A stretch of 64,000 bases of DNA from positions 868,001 to 932,000 of the forward strand of contig JALJCQ010000027.1 in NCBI GenBank assembly GCA_023091665.1, written 5' to 3'. A program made the position numbers and the translations under genes. Below the pieces are notes generated by a model, which saw nothing but the letters and a program-made list of their open reading frames with translations, was not told the origin of the DNA and searched no databases. Shown here one piece after another: positions 1-8,418 of the stretch (positions are counted from its first letter, which is position 1; each line of letters opens with the position of its first letter). The stretch is from Pythium myriotylum (lineage: Eukaryota; Oomycota; Peronosporomycetes; Pythiales; Pythiaceae).

Positions 1-1378
1 GATGGACGCCTTCCTGTACGACTTCTGCGTCGGCTACGACGGCAACACGTACGAGGACTGCACCAAGTCGTCGTCCAACCTCCCGGACAACTGGCTCTCG
101 TTCACGACCAACTTCAGCGTCACGTACTACACGGGCTGCATCCTCGGCGCCTTCATCGCCGGCTTCGTGGCCGACCGCTTCGGACGTCGCTACTCGATCT
201 TCCTGGCCGGTGTGCTCTTCATCATCGGCACGGCCTGGGTCGTGGGCACCAAGGCCCACAACCACACGCTCGAGCTGATGGCGCGCTTCGTGCAGGGCAT
301 GGGCGTCGGCAACTCGTCGTTCGCTGTGCCGATCTTCGGTGCCGAGATGGCTCCGAAGGAGCTGCGTGGCATGCTCTCCGGTTTCATGCAGATGACGGTC
401 GTGACGGGTCTCTTCCTCGCGAACGCGTTCAACATCATCGTGAAGGACTGGGACCACGCGTGGCGCATCTCGTTCTCGATCGCGCTGGTGCCGCCGGTGA
501 TCGTGATGGCCGGTATCTTCTGCGTGCCGGAGAGTCCTCGTTGGATGTACAAGTACAAGGGTCGTGATGCGGCCGAGGTGACGCTGAAGAAGCTGCGTCA
601 GACGGAGAACGTGGGCCGCGAGCTGAACGCGATCGGCGAGCAGCTGGAGCTGGAGGGCGACGAGGTGGCGTGGAAGGAGCTGCTGGAGCCGTCGATCCGC
701 AAGCGTGTGCTCATCGCCATCTCGCTGCAGGCGCTGCAGCAGCTCTCGGGTATCAACCCTGTGTTCACGTACGGCGCGCAGATCTTCAAGGATATCGTGG
801 GCGATGGTGTCATGTCGCTGCTGATCCTGTCGCTCGTCAACTTCTTGTCGACCATCCCGGCGATGCGGTGGGTGGACACGATGGGTCGCCGCAAGTTGCT
901 GTTGATCTGTGGCGTGGGCATGTGCATCGGTCACTTGGTGTTGGCCATCGCGTTCACGCTTGGCTGTGACGGTAACACGGATGACGCTGGGTGCAAGACT
1001 GCGCCAGGCTACGTGATGATCGTGGCGTGCTGCTTCTACGTGTTCAACTTCGCCGTGGGCTGGGGTCCGACGCCGTGGATCTACGCGGCCGAGATCTTCC
1101 CGCTGAATGTGCGTGCCAAGGCCGTGTCGCTGTCGACCATGTCGAACTGGGTGTTCGGTTCGACGATGATTTCGATCCCGAAGCTCTTCCCGTACCTCAA
1201 CATCAACGGTGTCTTCTTCCTCTTCTTCGGTCTGTGTGTGGTCGCGGTGGCGTTCGTGTACTACTTCTGTCCGGAGACGGTGGGTCTGTTGTTGGAGGAT
1301 ATCGAGGTTCTGTTCAACTCGAAGGCTGCGGCCAAGAAGGAGTCGCCCAAGTACGCCGCCGTGCAGACGCCTGTGTAA
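1..1378 (+). CDS. Sugar (hexose) transporter of the MFS sugar-porter family, 5' end outside window
   Basis: Membrane transporter that moves hexoses across the plasma membrane, by family. The 458 visible residues hold the sugar-porter signatures in order: a GRR loop after the second helix (about residue 62), PESPRW (about 176), LQQLSGIN in helix 7 (about 243), GRRK (about 295), the PWIYAAEIFPLNVRAKA block (about 360) and a final PET motif. About ten hydrophobic helices are visible. The first helix, normally GGLLFGYD-like, is missing, and the frame is open at the window edge. The ATG at base 2 is therefore most likely internal and the gene starts upstream. It ends at a TAA. The loop before helix 2 carries cysteines and an N-glycosylation-like stretch, as in other oomycete sugar porters. 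Substrate cannot be told from sequence. Confidence 0.93.
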   Translation, partial: MDAFLYDFCVGYDGNTYEDCTKSSSNLPDNWLSFTTNFSVTYYTGCILGAFIAGFVADRFGRRYSIFLAGVLFIIGTAWVVGTKAHNHTLELMARFVQGMGVGNSSFAVPIFGAEMAPKELRGMLSGFMQMTVVTGLFLANAFNIIVKDWDHAWRISFSIALVPPVIVMAGIFCVPESPRWMYKYKGRDAAEVTLKKLRQTENVGRELNAIGEQLELEGDEVAWKELLEPSIRKRVLIAISLQALQQLSGINPVFTYGAQIFKDIVGDGVMSLLILSLVNFLSTIPAMRWVDTMGRRKLLLICGVGMCIGHLVLAIAFTLGCDGNTDDAGCKTAPGYVMIVACCFYVFNFAVGWGPTPWIYAAEIFPLNVRAKAVSLSTMSNWVFGSTMISIPKLFPYLNINGVFFLFFGLCVVAVAFVYYFCPETVGLLLEDIEVLFNSKAAAKKESPKYAAVQTPV

Positions 1379-1613
1379 GCTAGATGGAATTATCAGGCTG
1401 TCCTTTAGCCTTGCGTTGGATGCGCACAGTTTGGTTGCTGCATATTTGAATCTACTCGGTTTACTCTATGCGTGGGCTCTTGATTCTCCCAACCTTCTAG
1501 ACCTCGTACGATCCGGATATCCGCTATTTCGCTGGGTGTTTTTCGTCTCGATCCAGCCACGGGAACTGGAACGAGAAGTCGTTTCCTGAAGAAGTCAGAT
1601 AGAACGCATCAAA

Positions 1614-3167
1614 CTAAAGCCTTGTCACTAATACGTGCTGCCCGAAGGTCAACTTACCGTAGTGGACTAGCGAGAGATGAAGAATGAATGGCAACCACGC
1701 GAGCATCTTACCGTTGATCGACAGTGCGTGGCGTTCGAGGATGAATGCCAAGTACGTCATGGACGAGATCCCGTAGCGGAGCCGAAGCAACCAGTGGAAG
1801 AGGAGTAGCGTCACGCTTTGCAAGACGGAGTACAGAACGATCGACTGCATCACGGTGGCCAGTTTGACGGGATCGTCCATGTATATTGCGAGCCGTGGGT
1901 TGAATCGGGCGGATGGGAACTGCACTGCGACTACCACAAAAACCGAATTGATGAATGGCACGACGACTTCGAAGTATTCGGACAGCAGAACCTCCTCGGC
2001 CACACGCAGCGTCTCAAGTGCAACTGTTAGCATGTATCGTTTGTCATCGAGGGCTATGGAGCGAGGCAACGGAATGACTTGCGTCGAGCGATCGCATATA
2101 GTTACCATCGCCTGATCGGACGTCACCTTGGACGAGTGGAGAAGCTGGCGCGCAAACGGGATAAGCTCTTGGCGCGACGGCAGTTGGGTGCTGGGCTCCC
2201 GGCTGTTGGAGATCGTTCGAGGCAGCGCGTTCGTGTACTTGTCCATGAAGACTTTGATGACAATGAACCCATGGGCGAGATCAAGGCCGATAATGAAGGC
2301 CATGGTCAGCGCCGTCGGCGAGGACTGCATGATCATGGACTGGTATAGCGAAGCCGTAATCTCGATGCCACACACAGCGACTTCGACGCTACAGTCCTTA
2401 AGCCTCGTTGAGAGTCTGCGCAACTGGATCTTAAGCGCCCACTTGAGCAACGGGAACGACAACGTCAGTGCAATTTGCCAGAAAACGCTCACACCGGCGA
2501 AGAGCACGGATATGGCAGGGTATATGACGACCTGGGACATCTGCAGCGTCACGCTCGGCGCGTACGTACGGAAAGCGCTCCAATACGCTGGGTCTTTCCA
2601 TAGTCGCGAGCCGAAGATAACGAGGTGGGCGATCGCGATTGACGCGAGCAGCGGAACTGTGCCGACGATTGACGAGAACGGTATCGGGAACACCAGGTGC
2701 TGAACCACTTGGGCGAACGACACTATGTAGAGCAGCGTCGAGAGCGTCGCCATAGCCGCGAGCTGTCGCAACGAGTACTTCGTGCGCGGCGTGTCGGTCA
2801 CCTCCACCCACGTGAGTAGCAAGCCGAATGTGCTGCACCAGGCGATCCACCCGAGATGCGAAAACAAAGTGATATCTGGTCCTTTCGCAGGGTCTTGTAG
2901 CGGCAGCGCACACGGTAGAACGGACGCCGCGAGGCCAGGCAGTGGCACGCATATGAGCACCGTCGCGATGCGTACGGACGTGGCGCGTGCGCAGTAGGCG
3001 TCCAGCTGCTGGAACTTGAGCACTGAGTATCGCTCCGAGGCCTTGAGCAGCGTGCGCTTACGCACCAGTCGGCGGAGCCTCCCCACAGCCACCGGCGTCG
3101 TCGCCGTACGCCGAAACGAATACGTTGCGGCGGCTCCTTGACCTGGGGAGGCGGACAGCGAACTCAT
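1614..3167 (-). CDS. Multi-pass membrane protein of unknown function
   Basis: A 517-residue protein with no domain I recognise. It has a basic N-terminal tail (residues 1-60, many Arg/Lys) followed by about eight to ten hydrophobic segments, split by a hydrophilic loop around residues 320-400. This topology resembles large oomycete families of polytopic membrane proteins. The frame continues five codons upstream to a TTG, but the first ATG is at 3165-3167. Near the C-terminus the coding strand contains two GTAAG donor-like sequences (about 1660 and 1710). A spliced 3' end using an exon further left cannot be excluded; the simple reading ends at the TAG at 1614. Function unknown. Confidence 0.7.
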   Translation of the reverse strand: MSSLSASPGQGAAATYSFRRTATTPVAVGRLRRLVRKRTLLKASERYSVLKFQQLDAYCARATSVRIATVLICVPLPGLAASVLPCALPLQDPAKGPDITLFSHLGWIAWCSTFGLLLTWVEVTDTPRTKYSLRQLAAMATLSTLLYIVSFAQVVQHLVFPIPFSSIVGTVPLLASIAIAHLVIFGSRLWKDPAYWSAFRTYAPSVTLQMSQVVIYPAISVLFAGVSVFWQIALTLSFPLLKWALKIQLRRLSTRLKDCSVEVAVCGIEITASLYQSMIMQSSPTALTMAFIIGLDLAHGFIVIKVFMDKYTNALPRTISNSREPSTQLPSRQELIPFARQLLHSSKVTSDQAMVTICDRSTQVIPLPRSIALDDKRYMLTVALETLRVAEEVLLSEYFEVVVPFINSVFVVVAVQFPSARFNPRLAIYMDDPVKLATVMQSIVLYSVLQSVTLLLFHWLLRLRYGISSMTYLAFILERHALSINGKMLAWLPFILHLSLVHYGKLTFGQHVLVTRL

Positions 3168-3664
3168 GCGTGTTGCAGACAATGCGCGTCTAGAAGGCGA
3201 TACATGTCTCGGGATCGCGACGTGCTATTTACGTGCCTATGTCCTTGTGTGGACCGGATCGCTCACGACGTGGGCTAATTTTGTATCGTAGCAGCTGGAT
3301 CACCTTTGCCGATTCCGCTGGTGCATCTAGGTTACGCGCCTTCGACGCCGACGTACGAGGCCTACCTCTTTACAGCTTAGTGATGTAGCAGGAGGAAAGG
3401 CAGTATGTGAGTATGCCGACTGGTAGCAACCTGGTATCATTCGACATCTTGTGTACTCTTATTATAAATGCCAGGACACCACGAGGTTGCGGGGCCTTGT
3501 TGATAGGACTTCGGGTCGTCCGTTTGGCCGGATCTTATCTATGGTGAGATGCGACGAACTCACGAGCTCACGCACGTAGCGAGAGAGTGAGAGGCTCGCG
3601 ACATTTGGTCTCACAGGAACTGAATCGCTACAAAGAGAAACCGAGGAGATACAGTTATATTACT
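3168..3664. other. Intergenic region, about 500 bp
   Basis: Lies between the starts of the membrane-protein gene and the stop of the methyltransferase-like gene. No coding frame of convincing composition, no repeat and no RNA gene was seen. It presumably carries the promoter of the left gene and the 3' UTR of the right one. Confidence 0.5.
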
Positions 3665-6073
3665 CTATGCGCCGAAGTTGAATGCGAAGCCGACGGCCTT
3701 GTCTGCCTTGTCGGCGCTCTTGTCCTTGCCGTTAGTGAGAGATTTCCAATTGGCCTTGGCCACCACGACCTTGGCGTCGCTGTCACTCGCGCTCTCGTCA
3801 TCATCTCGGTCGTCGTCTAGGGTGATGGCGTGCATTGGCTTGTAGTGCAAGTCGTTCTCGAAGTCAAGCTTGCCATCGTCCTCCAGGAAGACGAGGCGCT
3901 TGGCATGCTCGGCCGCATGCGCGCGGCGATGGCGTTCACTACACTCCTCAGAGCAGTAGATATTGGTCTTGCAGAGCGCACAACGCTTGAATTCCTCGGC
4001 GTCTTCGTCATTTGTGGCATCCAGCAGCGATGAATGACAGTGGAAGCAGCTGAGTCGCTTTAGAATCGACGGCTCCCCGTTACGTCGTGCTGCCTTGCTC
4101 TTGCGCTTCCACACCGTCAAGCTGCAAGTGGCGTTACCCCAGTTGGGAAGATCCAGTTCTTCGATGTTTGTGAATAATCTCACAAGTTCCTTCTCGAAGG
4201 CACGGTCGACTGCCTCACTCTGCCACTCCCCGATGTAAATCAGGTGCTCACCCTTGAAATTTTTTAGACTATTCACAGCCATTTCATCGTTTGGTGGCGG
4301 ACAGCACAGCAGTAGCGAGCGTCCGTGGGTCGAGTCATCAGCCTTCAATGTTTCAGGAGTGCCCTTAGCCACCGAGTTGAAGATTGGCACCTCACCGTGA
4401 CTCGCGTTCGTCTTCGGCTCGAGCGATTCCTTCTTTTTGTGGAGATGAGCGAACGCGCCTTTGCTTTCGCTGTCTCCATCGCTCGTTGCCGACTGCAGTG
4501 ACGGCGGGCAAACGTCGAACGCCATCACATCCACACCACGCTCTGCCAACAGGGATGTCCAGTAGCCAGTACCGGCACCCATCTCCACAATTGGTGCGTA
4601 CTTGGCAATCGCATCGAGAGCTTCGTCAGTCGGAGTCGCGTACGCGTACAAATACAAGCACCAATCCCGGCAGTTCTTTCGCCACTCAGCGAGTAGCTCG
4701 TAGGCTGGTACGTCTACAGCTGCTGAGGCTCCAGTAGGCCCATTGGTGTCTTTTGCTTTGGCTGAAGTTGGGTCTTTCTCACGTCGATAGTGCTTTTTCT
4801 TGGGTTGGTTCTTAGAGTTTGACGAGTTGGTCATTGCCGACGCTGGATTACTCAACGCTCCACCAGCGTTGCTCAGTAGTGCGTCCATTTCGCCGTGCAT
4901 GCCGATGCTGTGTTCATAGAACAATCGCACGCCTTCGCGAAAGCGCAAGTGAAAGATATCGAGGAGAGCGATGCCGCTGGTTCCAGCGAGGGATCCTCCC
5001 GTGGCATTTGCCTGTTCTTTCTTTTTCCTGTTTGATGTGGCGGTCGTGGCGGTAGGGAGAGCGAGCGACTTGAAAACCGAGGATGGGATCACATCGTCGT
5101 CTTCGTGGACGAGTTCTTGGTTGACAAAAGTCTCAATGAGCGCATGCACCTCGGGCGTGAATGTCTCGAGGTCGCAGAAATACTCTTCAGGAGGTGGGAC
5201 AGCAGCACACGCACGGCCATAGACGACAAGGCACGCGTAGTAGACGCGGAAGTACATCGGATCGAATGCGTTGGCCATCTCAATCGGCAGTTCGTCTCGA
5301 GACACAGCCTTCTGACTCGCGTGCTCAGCTTTTTTCAAAAGCGCTGTGAGCTCCGCCAGAATCACTTGCTCCTGTTGGAGCTCTTTAATCGTCTTCTGTC
5401 CGTTATGAGTTCCACCAGCCGTAATCTGCTTCCTCAGGTGCACGAGTAGGGACTCGAGCTGGACCAGCACGGAAGCGACCCACACACGGCTGCGGAACAC
5501 TGTTCCTGCGAGACGCCCCGCGCGAATCAGCTGGTAGAGCGCCGAGAGCAGTCGCTGGCCGCCGCTCGGCCGGCCAGTGCTGTTTTCGTCCACGAGCGCG
5601 TGCTGCAGCACGCCGTGACGGCACTTTTTGCACGCACCGCGTCGCAGGACGTCGCTCTCGGTCTCGATGTCTTCTTCTCCGTTCAGCACGAGCTCTCGGT
5701 GTCCTCGGGAGCAGTTGCAGCCCGGGACCTCGCACTTGGCGAGCGCCGCGCCCTCGGGCAGCACGTTGCGTAGAATCTTCTGCACGAGGTCGTGGTCGCC
5801 GTCGAAATCCTTGCGGATGACGACGCGTCGTCTCGGCGGCGCCACGAGCCTCACGCGCGGCGCCTGCGGCTTGTCCTGCTCCTGCTCGTGGCGCCGCAGC
5901 CGCGCCTTCTTCTTGTGCTCCTTGCGCTTGCTCACGTGGGCCGCGACCTCCTGGTCCAGCTCGAGCCCGTACTCGGCCGCGAGCGCCGCCATCTCATCCT
6001 CGATGAACGCGATCTCGCTCTGCTGGAAGCCGATGTGCCCGGCCTTGCGCTTGCCGTGGGCGCGGCGGCTCAT
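3665..6073 (-). CDS. Methyltransferase-like protein with C-terminal MYND zinc finger
   Basis: An 802-residue intronless protein. The N-terminal 80 residues are highly basic (probable nuclear or RNA/DNA contact). A cysteine cluster at about residues 110-150 (CEVPGCNC, then CKKCRHG) looks metal-binding. Around residues 490-520 a glycine-rich motif, VEMGAGTGYW, matches SAM-binding motif I of class I methyltransferases, followed by an acidic strand-end residue (AFDVCPP). A MYND finger (CFHC, CALCKTNIYCSEECSERHR) lies at about 670-725. The tail is acidic. MYND fingers usually mediate protein contact. The methyltransferase catalytic motif IV is a weak CCPPPNDEM, so activity is uncertain. The TTG two codons upstream of the ATG at 6071-6073 was not used as start. 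Confidence 0.78.
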   Translation of the reverse strand: MSRRAHGKRKAGHIGFQQSEIAFIEDEMAALAAEYGLELDQEVAAHVSKRKEHKKKARLRRHEQEQDKPQAPRVRLVAPPRRRVVIRKDFDGDHDLVQKILRNVLPEGAALAKCEVPGCNCSRGHRELVLNGEEDIETESDVLRRGACKKCRHGVLQHALVDENSTGRPSGGQRLLSALYQLIRAGRLAGTVFRSRVWVASVLVQLESLLVHLRKQITAGGTHNGQKTIKELQQEQVILAELTALLKKAEHASQKAVSRDELPIEMANAFDPMYFRVYYACLVVYGRACAAVPPPEEYFCDLETFTPEVHALIETFVNQELVHEDDDVIPSSVFKSLALPTATTATSNRKKKEQANATGGSLAGTSGIALLDIFHLRFREGVRLFYEHSIGMHGEMDALLSNAGGALSNPASAMTNSSNSKNQPKKKHYRREKDPTSAKAKDTNGPTGASAAVDVPAYELLAEWRKNCRDWCLYLYAYATPTDEALDAIAKYAPIVEMGAGTGYWTSLLAERGVDVMAFDVCPPSLQSATSDGDSESKGAFAHLHKKKESLEPKTNASHGEVPIFNSVAKGTPETLKADDSTHGRSLLLCCPPPNDEMAVNSLKNFKGEHLIYIGEWQSEAVDRAFEKELVRLFTNIEELDLPNWGNATCSLTVWKRKSKAARRNGEPSILKRLSCFHCHSSLLDATNDEDAEEFKRCALCKTNIYCSEECSERHRRAHAAEHAKRLVFLEDDGKLDFENDLHYKPMHAITLDDDRDDDESASDSDAKVVVAKANWKSLTNGKDKSADKADKAVGFAFNFGA

Positions 6074-6135
6074 GGTCAAGTCCGTGGCTGGTTGACAGGC
6101 GACGCACCAATGCGATGCATCTGCTCAGCAGCTCC

Positions 6136-6191
6136 GCTCGACAAAGTACGAAATAAAACGTTAGCTCGACTAAGTACGAAACGAAACGTAC
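6136..6191. repeat. 28-bp tandem direct repeat, two copies, in a divergent promoter
   Basis: Two adjacent 28-bp units (6136-6163 and 6164-6191) share GCTCGAC, AAGTACGAAA and AAACGT and differ at only a few positions. They sit between the two divergent genes starting at 6073 (minus) and 6363 (plus), where they could be paired regulator sites. No factor is known to me. Confidence 0.7.
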
Positions 6192-6202
6192 CTAAGCGGA
6201 GT

Positions 6203-6329
6203 ATCCCCCATCGGCGATATTTTTAAAAATATCGCCACGATATTTTTTAAAATTTCGCCAATGGGGGATGAACCGGCCGCTCGTTGGCGTCGATATTCTA
6301 ATTTCGACGCCAACGTTGGCGCCAACGAG
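6203..6329. repeat. Cluster of nested palindromes and inverted repeats, MITE-like
   Basis: Outer arms ATCCCCCAT (6203-6211) and ATGGGGGAT (6261-6269) enclose a perfect 24-bp palindrome at 6213-6236 and a degenerate second half (6237-6260). Next comes a 12-bp stem at 6282-6293 and 6304-6315 with a 10-nt loop, and then a 14-bp palindrome CGTTGGCGCCAACG (6314-6327). CTCGTTGGCG (6280-6289) also pairs with CGCCAACGAG (6320-6329). The cluster overlaps the first in-frame ATG of the following gene. Confidence 0.8.
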
Positions 6330-6362
6330 TTGGTGTACCCATCCTCTGAGGAGCTCCAAAGG

Positions 6363-8324
6363 ATGCCGCCCAAGACGGCCAAGGCCTTCAAGGCCGTCGC
6401 GCCGCCCACGCCCGCGCCGCCGCCACCGCCGCCCGCCGACGCCACGTCGCCGCCGCGCATCGTCCAGACCACCAAGCTCTCGGAGACGGCGCTGCGCGAG
6501 ATGCTGGCGGCGGGCGAGGCCGTTGGCGTGCACTTGCAGCTCGTCGATGACGCGCCGGGGCGCCGGCTGGCGGCGGTCGCGCTCGCGTGGACGGCGCGCG
6601 AGGGCGAGACGCCGCCGCCGCCGCTCGTGATCTGTGAAAGTGGCGCGACCGCCGCACATTTCGTGGCGCTGCTGCGCGTGGTGCTGGTCGAGAGCTCGTG
6701 CGTCAAGGCGTTACTGGGTGTGCACGCGGCCGCGCACTGGCTCGCGGCGAACGGCCTCAGCGACAGCGTGCGCAAGTGCATCGACTTGCAACTCTACTAC
6801 GAGCACGTCGTGGATCCGCGTGAGCGCGGCGCCAAGCTGCTGCAGATCGCACACCATCTTGCCGTCGATCCGACCAAAATCCCGTACGGCGATGCTCTGC
6901 GCAAATCACACAGCAGCGCTGAGGAAGCAAGTCTGTGGGCGCGCTGGCCGGTATCGCGCACGGTCGTTCAGGCTGCCGCGGCGCAGGCACAGGCGTTCGC
7001 AGAGTGCCACGCTCAGTTGCGACCCAACGGCGTGAGCGTCGCTGCGAGTGCGTGGCTGCAGGAGATCACGCAACGCCGGTGGACCTATGGCTGTCGCTAT
7101 GGCCGACCGGTCATCTGGTTCGACACCGAGAATGACTACTTACCGCGAAGTATCGAGTGTCTAGGCGCGGAGGAACACTTGACGACCCAGGTGCCTCTAT
7201 TGGACCTGCAGTGCGAGATTGACTCGCTGCTCCATGTGCTTCCGGCACGGTACCGCCAGGTGATCATGGGCATCGACGAATACACACAAAAGCTTGTGGA
7301 TGTATGCCTGGATGTCGGACGCGTGCCTCATGCCTACATTGGTCCGGGCCAGCGTGTGGTTCTCGACACGCAACGCCCAGACGAGTCATCCTCCTTCGCC
7401 AAGTTCACGAAACTGCTATCAGTGAGTGATGACAACGCCACCATCATGCCAGGCTCGGTTACTACAGTCGAGATCAAGAACATCCTCGAGCGACTGGGTG
7501 GCGAGGCCAAGATCGGCAGCGATAACCGCGCGGGCATCGACCGGCAGCTTCACCGCATCTCAGTCATGCGCAGCAAGACAGATGAGATCTACGGACTCAC
7601 GCTACGCGTCGGGCGCACATTGCAAAATGCCTCAAATTACTTGCTGGATCTGCTCATGAGCTCCGAGCATCGCAAAAAATCAGTGCTCTTGCTTGGCCGC
7701 CCAGGTTCCGGCAAGACGACGCTGATCCGCGATATCGCACGCTGCATCTCCCAAAGCGGAGAGAACGTGTGCATTATCGACACTTCCAACGAGATCGGGG
7801 GCGACGGCCTCGTACCGCACGAGTGCATCGGGTGGGCTAGACGCATGATGGTCAAGTCACTTGACGAGCAGGCGAGCGTCATGATCGAGTGCGTGCAAAA
7901 CCACACGGTCGAGACCCTGATCGTCGACGAGATCGGCCGCAAAGCCGAGGTGAACGCTGCAGGCACCGTTCGCCAGAGAGGGCCTCGCATGATCGCGAGT
8001 GCCCACGGCGATTTCCGCTCATTAATCAAGAACCAGGATCTCAAGGGACTCATCGGCGGCGTCCAGTCGGTCATAGTGGGCGACGGTGAGGCCAAGAAGA
8101 ACGCCCACCTGGGCAAGGTGCAGGCCAAGCGCGCCGGGAATCCAATCTTCGACGTGATTGTCGAGATCGACGAGGTTCAACGCGGTCGCTGCCGCATCAT
8201 CTGGGATGTCGCCCAGGCCGTGGACGAGGTGCTCAGCGGCAATGTGAACGGCTACAAGTTCGAGACGCGGTTCGAGACGTTTGCCGTGCGCGGCGTGCAA
8301 GTGCTGGATAAGTCGGACAGCTAA
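6363..8324 (+). CDS. Exonuclease-like domain fused to Ycf45/SpoIIIAA-type AAA ATPase
   Basis: A 653-residue protein. A Pro-rich leader is followed by a region (about 35-200) that resembles the DEDD 3'-5' exonuclease fold, but the usual acidic residues are not obvious; HAAAHW replaces a typical NxxxD block, so it may be inactive. The second half matches the Ycf45/SpoIIIAA family: helix LLHVLPARYRQVI, an NRAGIDRQLHRIS block, Walker A GRPGSGKTT (about residue 446), IIDTSNEIGGDG, Walker B LIVDEIG (about 520), a SAHG sensor and IGGVQSVIVGD. The family in plastids and cyanobacteria has no settled role; it is a nucleotide-driven ATPase. The frame is also open from an ATG at 6261, which would add 34 residues encoded by the palindrome cluster. 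I prefer 6363, but this is not certain. Confidence 0.85.
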   Translation: MPPKTAKAFKAVAPPTPAPPPPPPADATSPPRIVQTTKLSETALREMLAAGEAVGVHLQLVDDAPGRRLAAVALAWTAREGETPPPPLVICESGATAAHFVALLRVVLVESSCVKALLGVHAAAHWLAANGLSDSVRKCIDLQLYYEHVVDPRERGAKLLQIAHHLAVDPTKIPYGDALRKSHSSAEEASLWARWPVSRTVVQAAAAQAQAFAECHAQLRPNGVSVAASAWLQEITQRRWTYGCRYGRPVIWFDTENDYLPRSIECLGAEEHLTTQVPLLDLQCEIDSLLHVLPARYRQVIMGIDEYTQKLVDVCLDVGRVPHAYIGPGQRVVLDTQRPDESSSFAKFTKLLSVSDDNATIMPGSVTTVEIKNILERLGGEAKIGSDNRAGIDRQLHRISVMRSKTDEIYGLTLRVGRTLQNASNYLLDLLMSSEHRKKSVLLLGRPGSGKTTLIRDIARCISQSGENVCIIDTSNEIGGDGLVPHECIGWARRMMVKSLDEQASVMIECVQNHTVETLIVDEIGRKAEVNAAGTVRQRGPRMIASAHGDFRSLIKNQDLKGLIGGVQSVIVGDGEAKKNAHLGKVQAKRAGNPIFDVIVEIDEVQRGRCRIIWDVAQAVDEVLSGNVNGYKFETRFETFAVRGVQVLDKSDS

Positions 8325-8333
8325 CTTGTTTAA

Positions 8334-8348
8334 ATTCCATTTTTCTTC
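8334..8348 (+). promoter_or_regulatory. Candidate oomycete initiator/FPR-like element
   Basis: ATTCCATTTTTCTTC resembles the oomycete start-site element (TCATTYY followed by CAWTTTNYY). It lies 9 bp after the stop of the ATPase gene and about 75 bp before the ATG at 8419, so the downstream gene probably has its own start site here. Confidence 0.4.
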
Positions 8349-8418
8349 TGCCCGTTTTATTAATGGCAACGAGAACGAAGAGCCGTCGTTTCCGCGACGG
8401 GGGGAGGCTGAGCCGGCC

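Noticed and set aside
8281..8418. Upstream TTG-initiated extension of the PH-like protein
   Set aside because: Not an ATG, overlaps the end of the ATPase gene, and a start-site-like element lies inside it.
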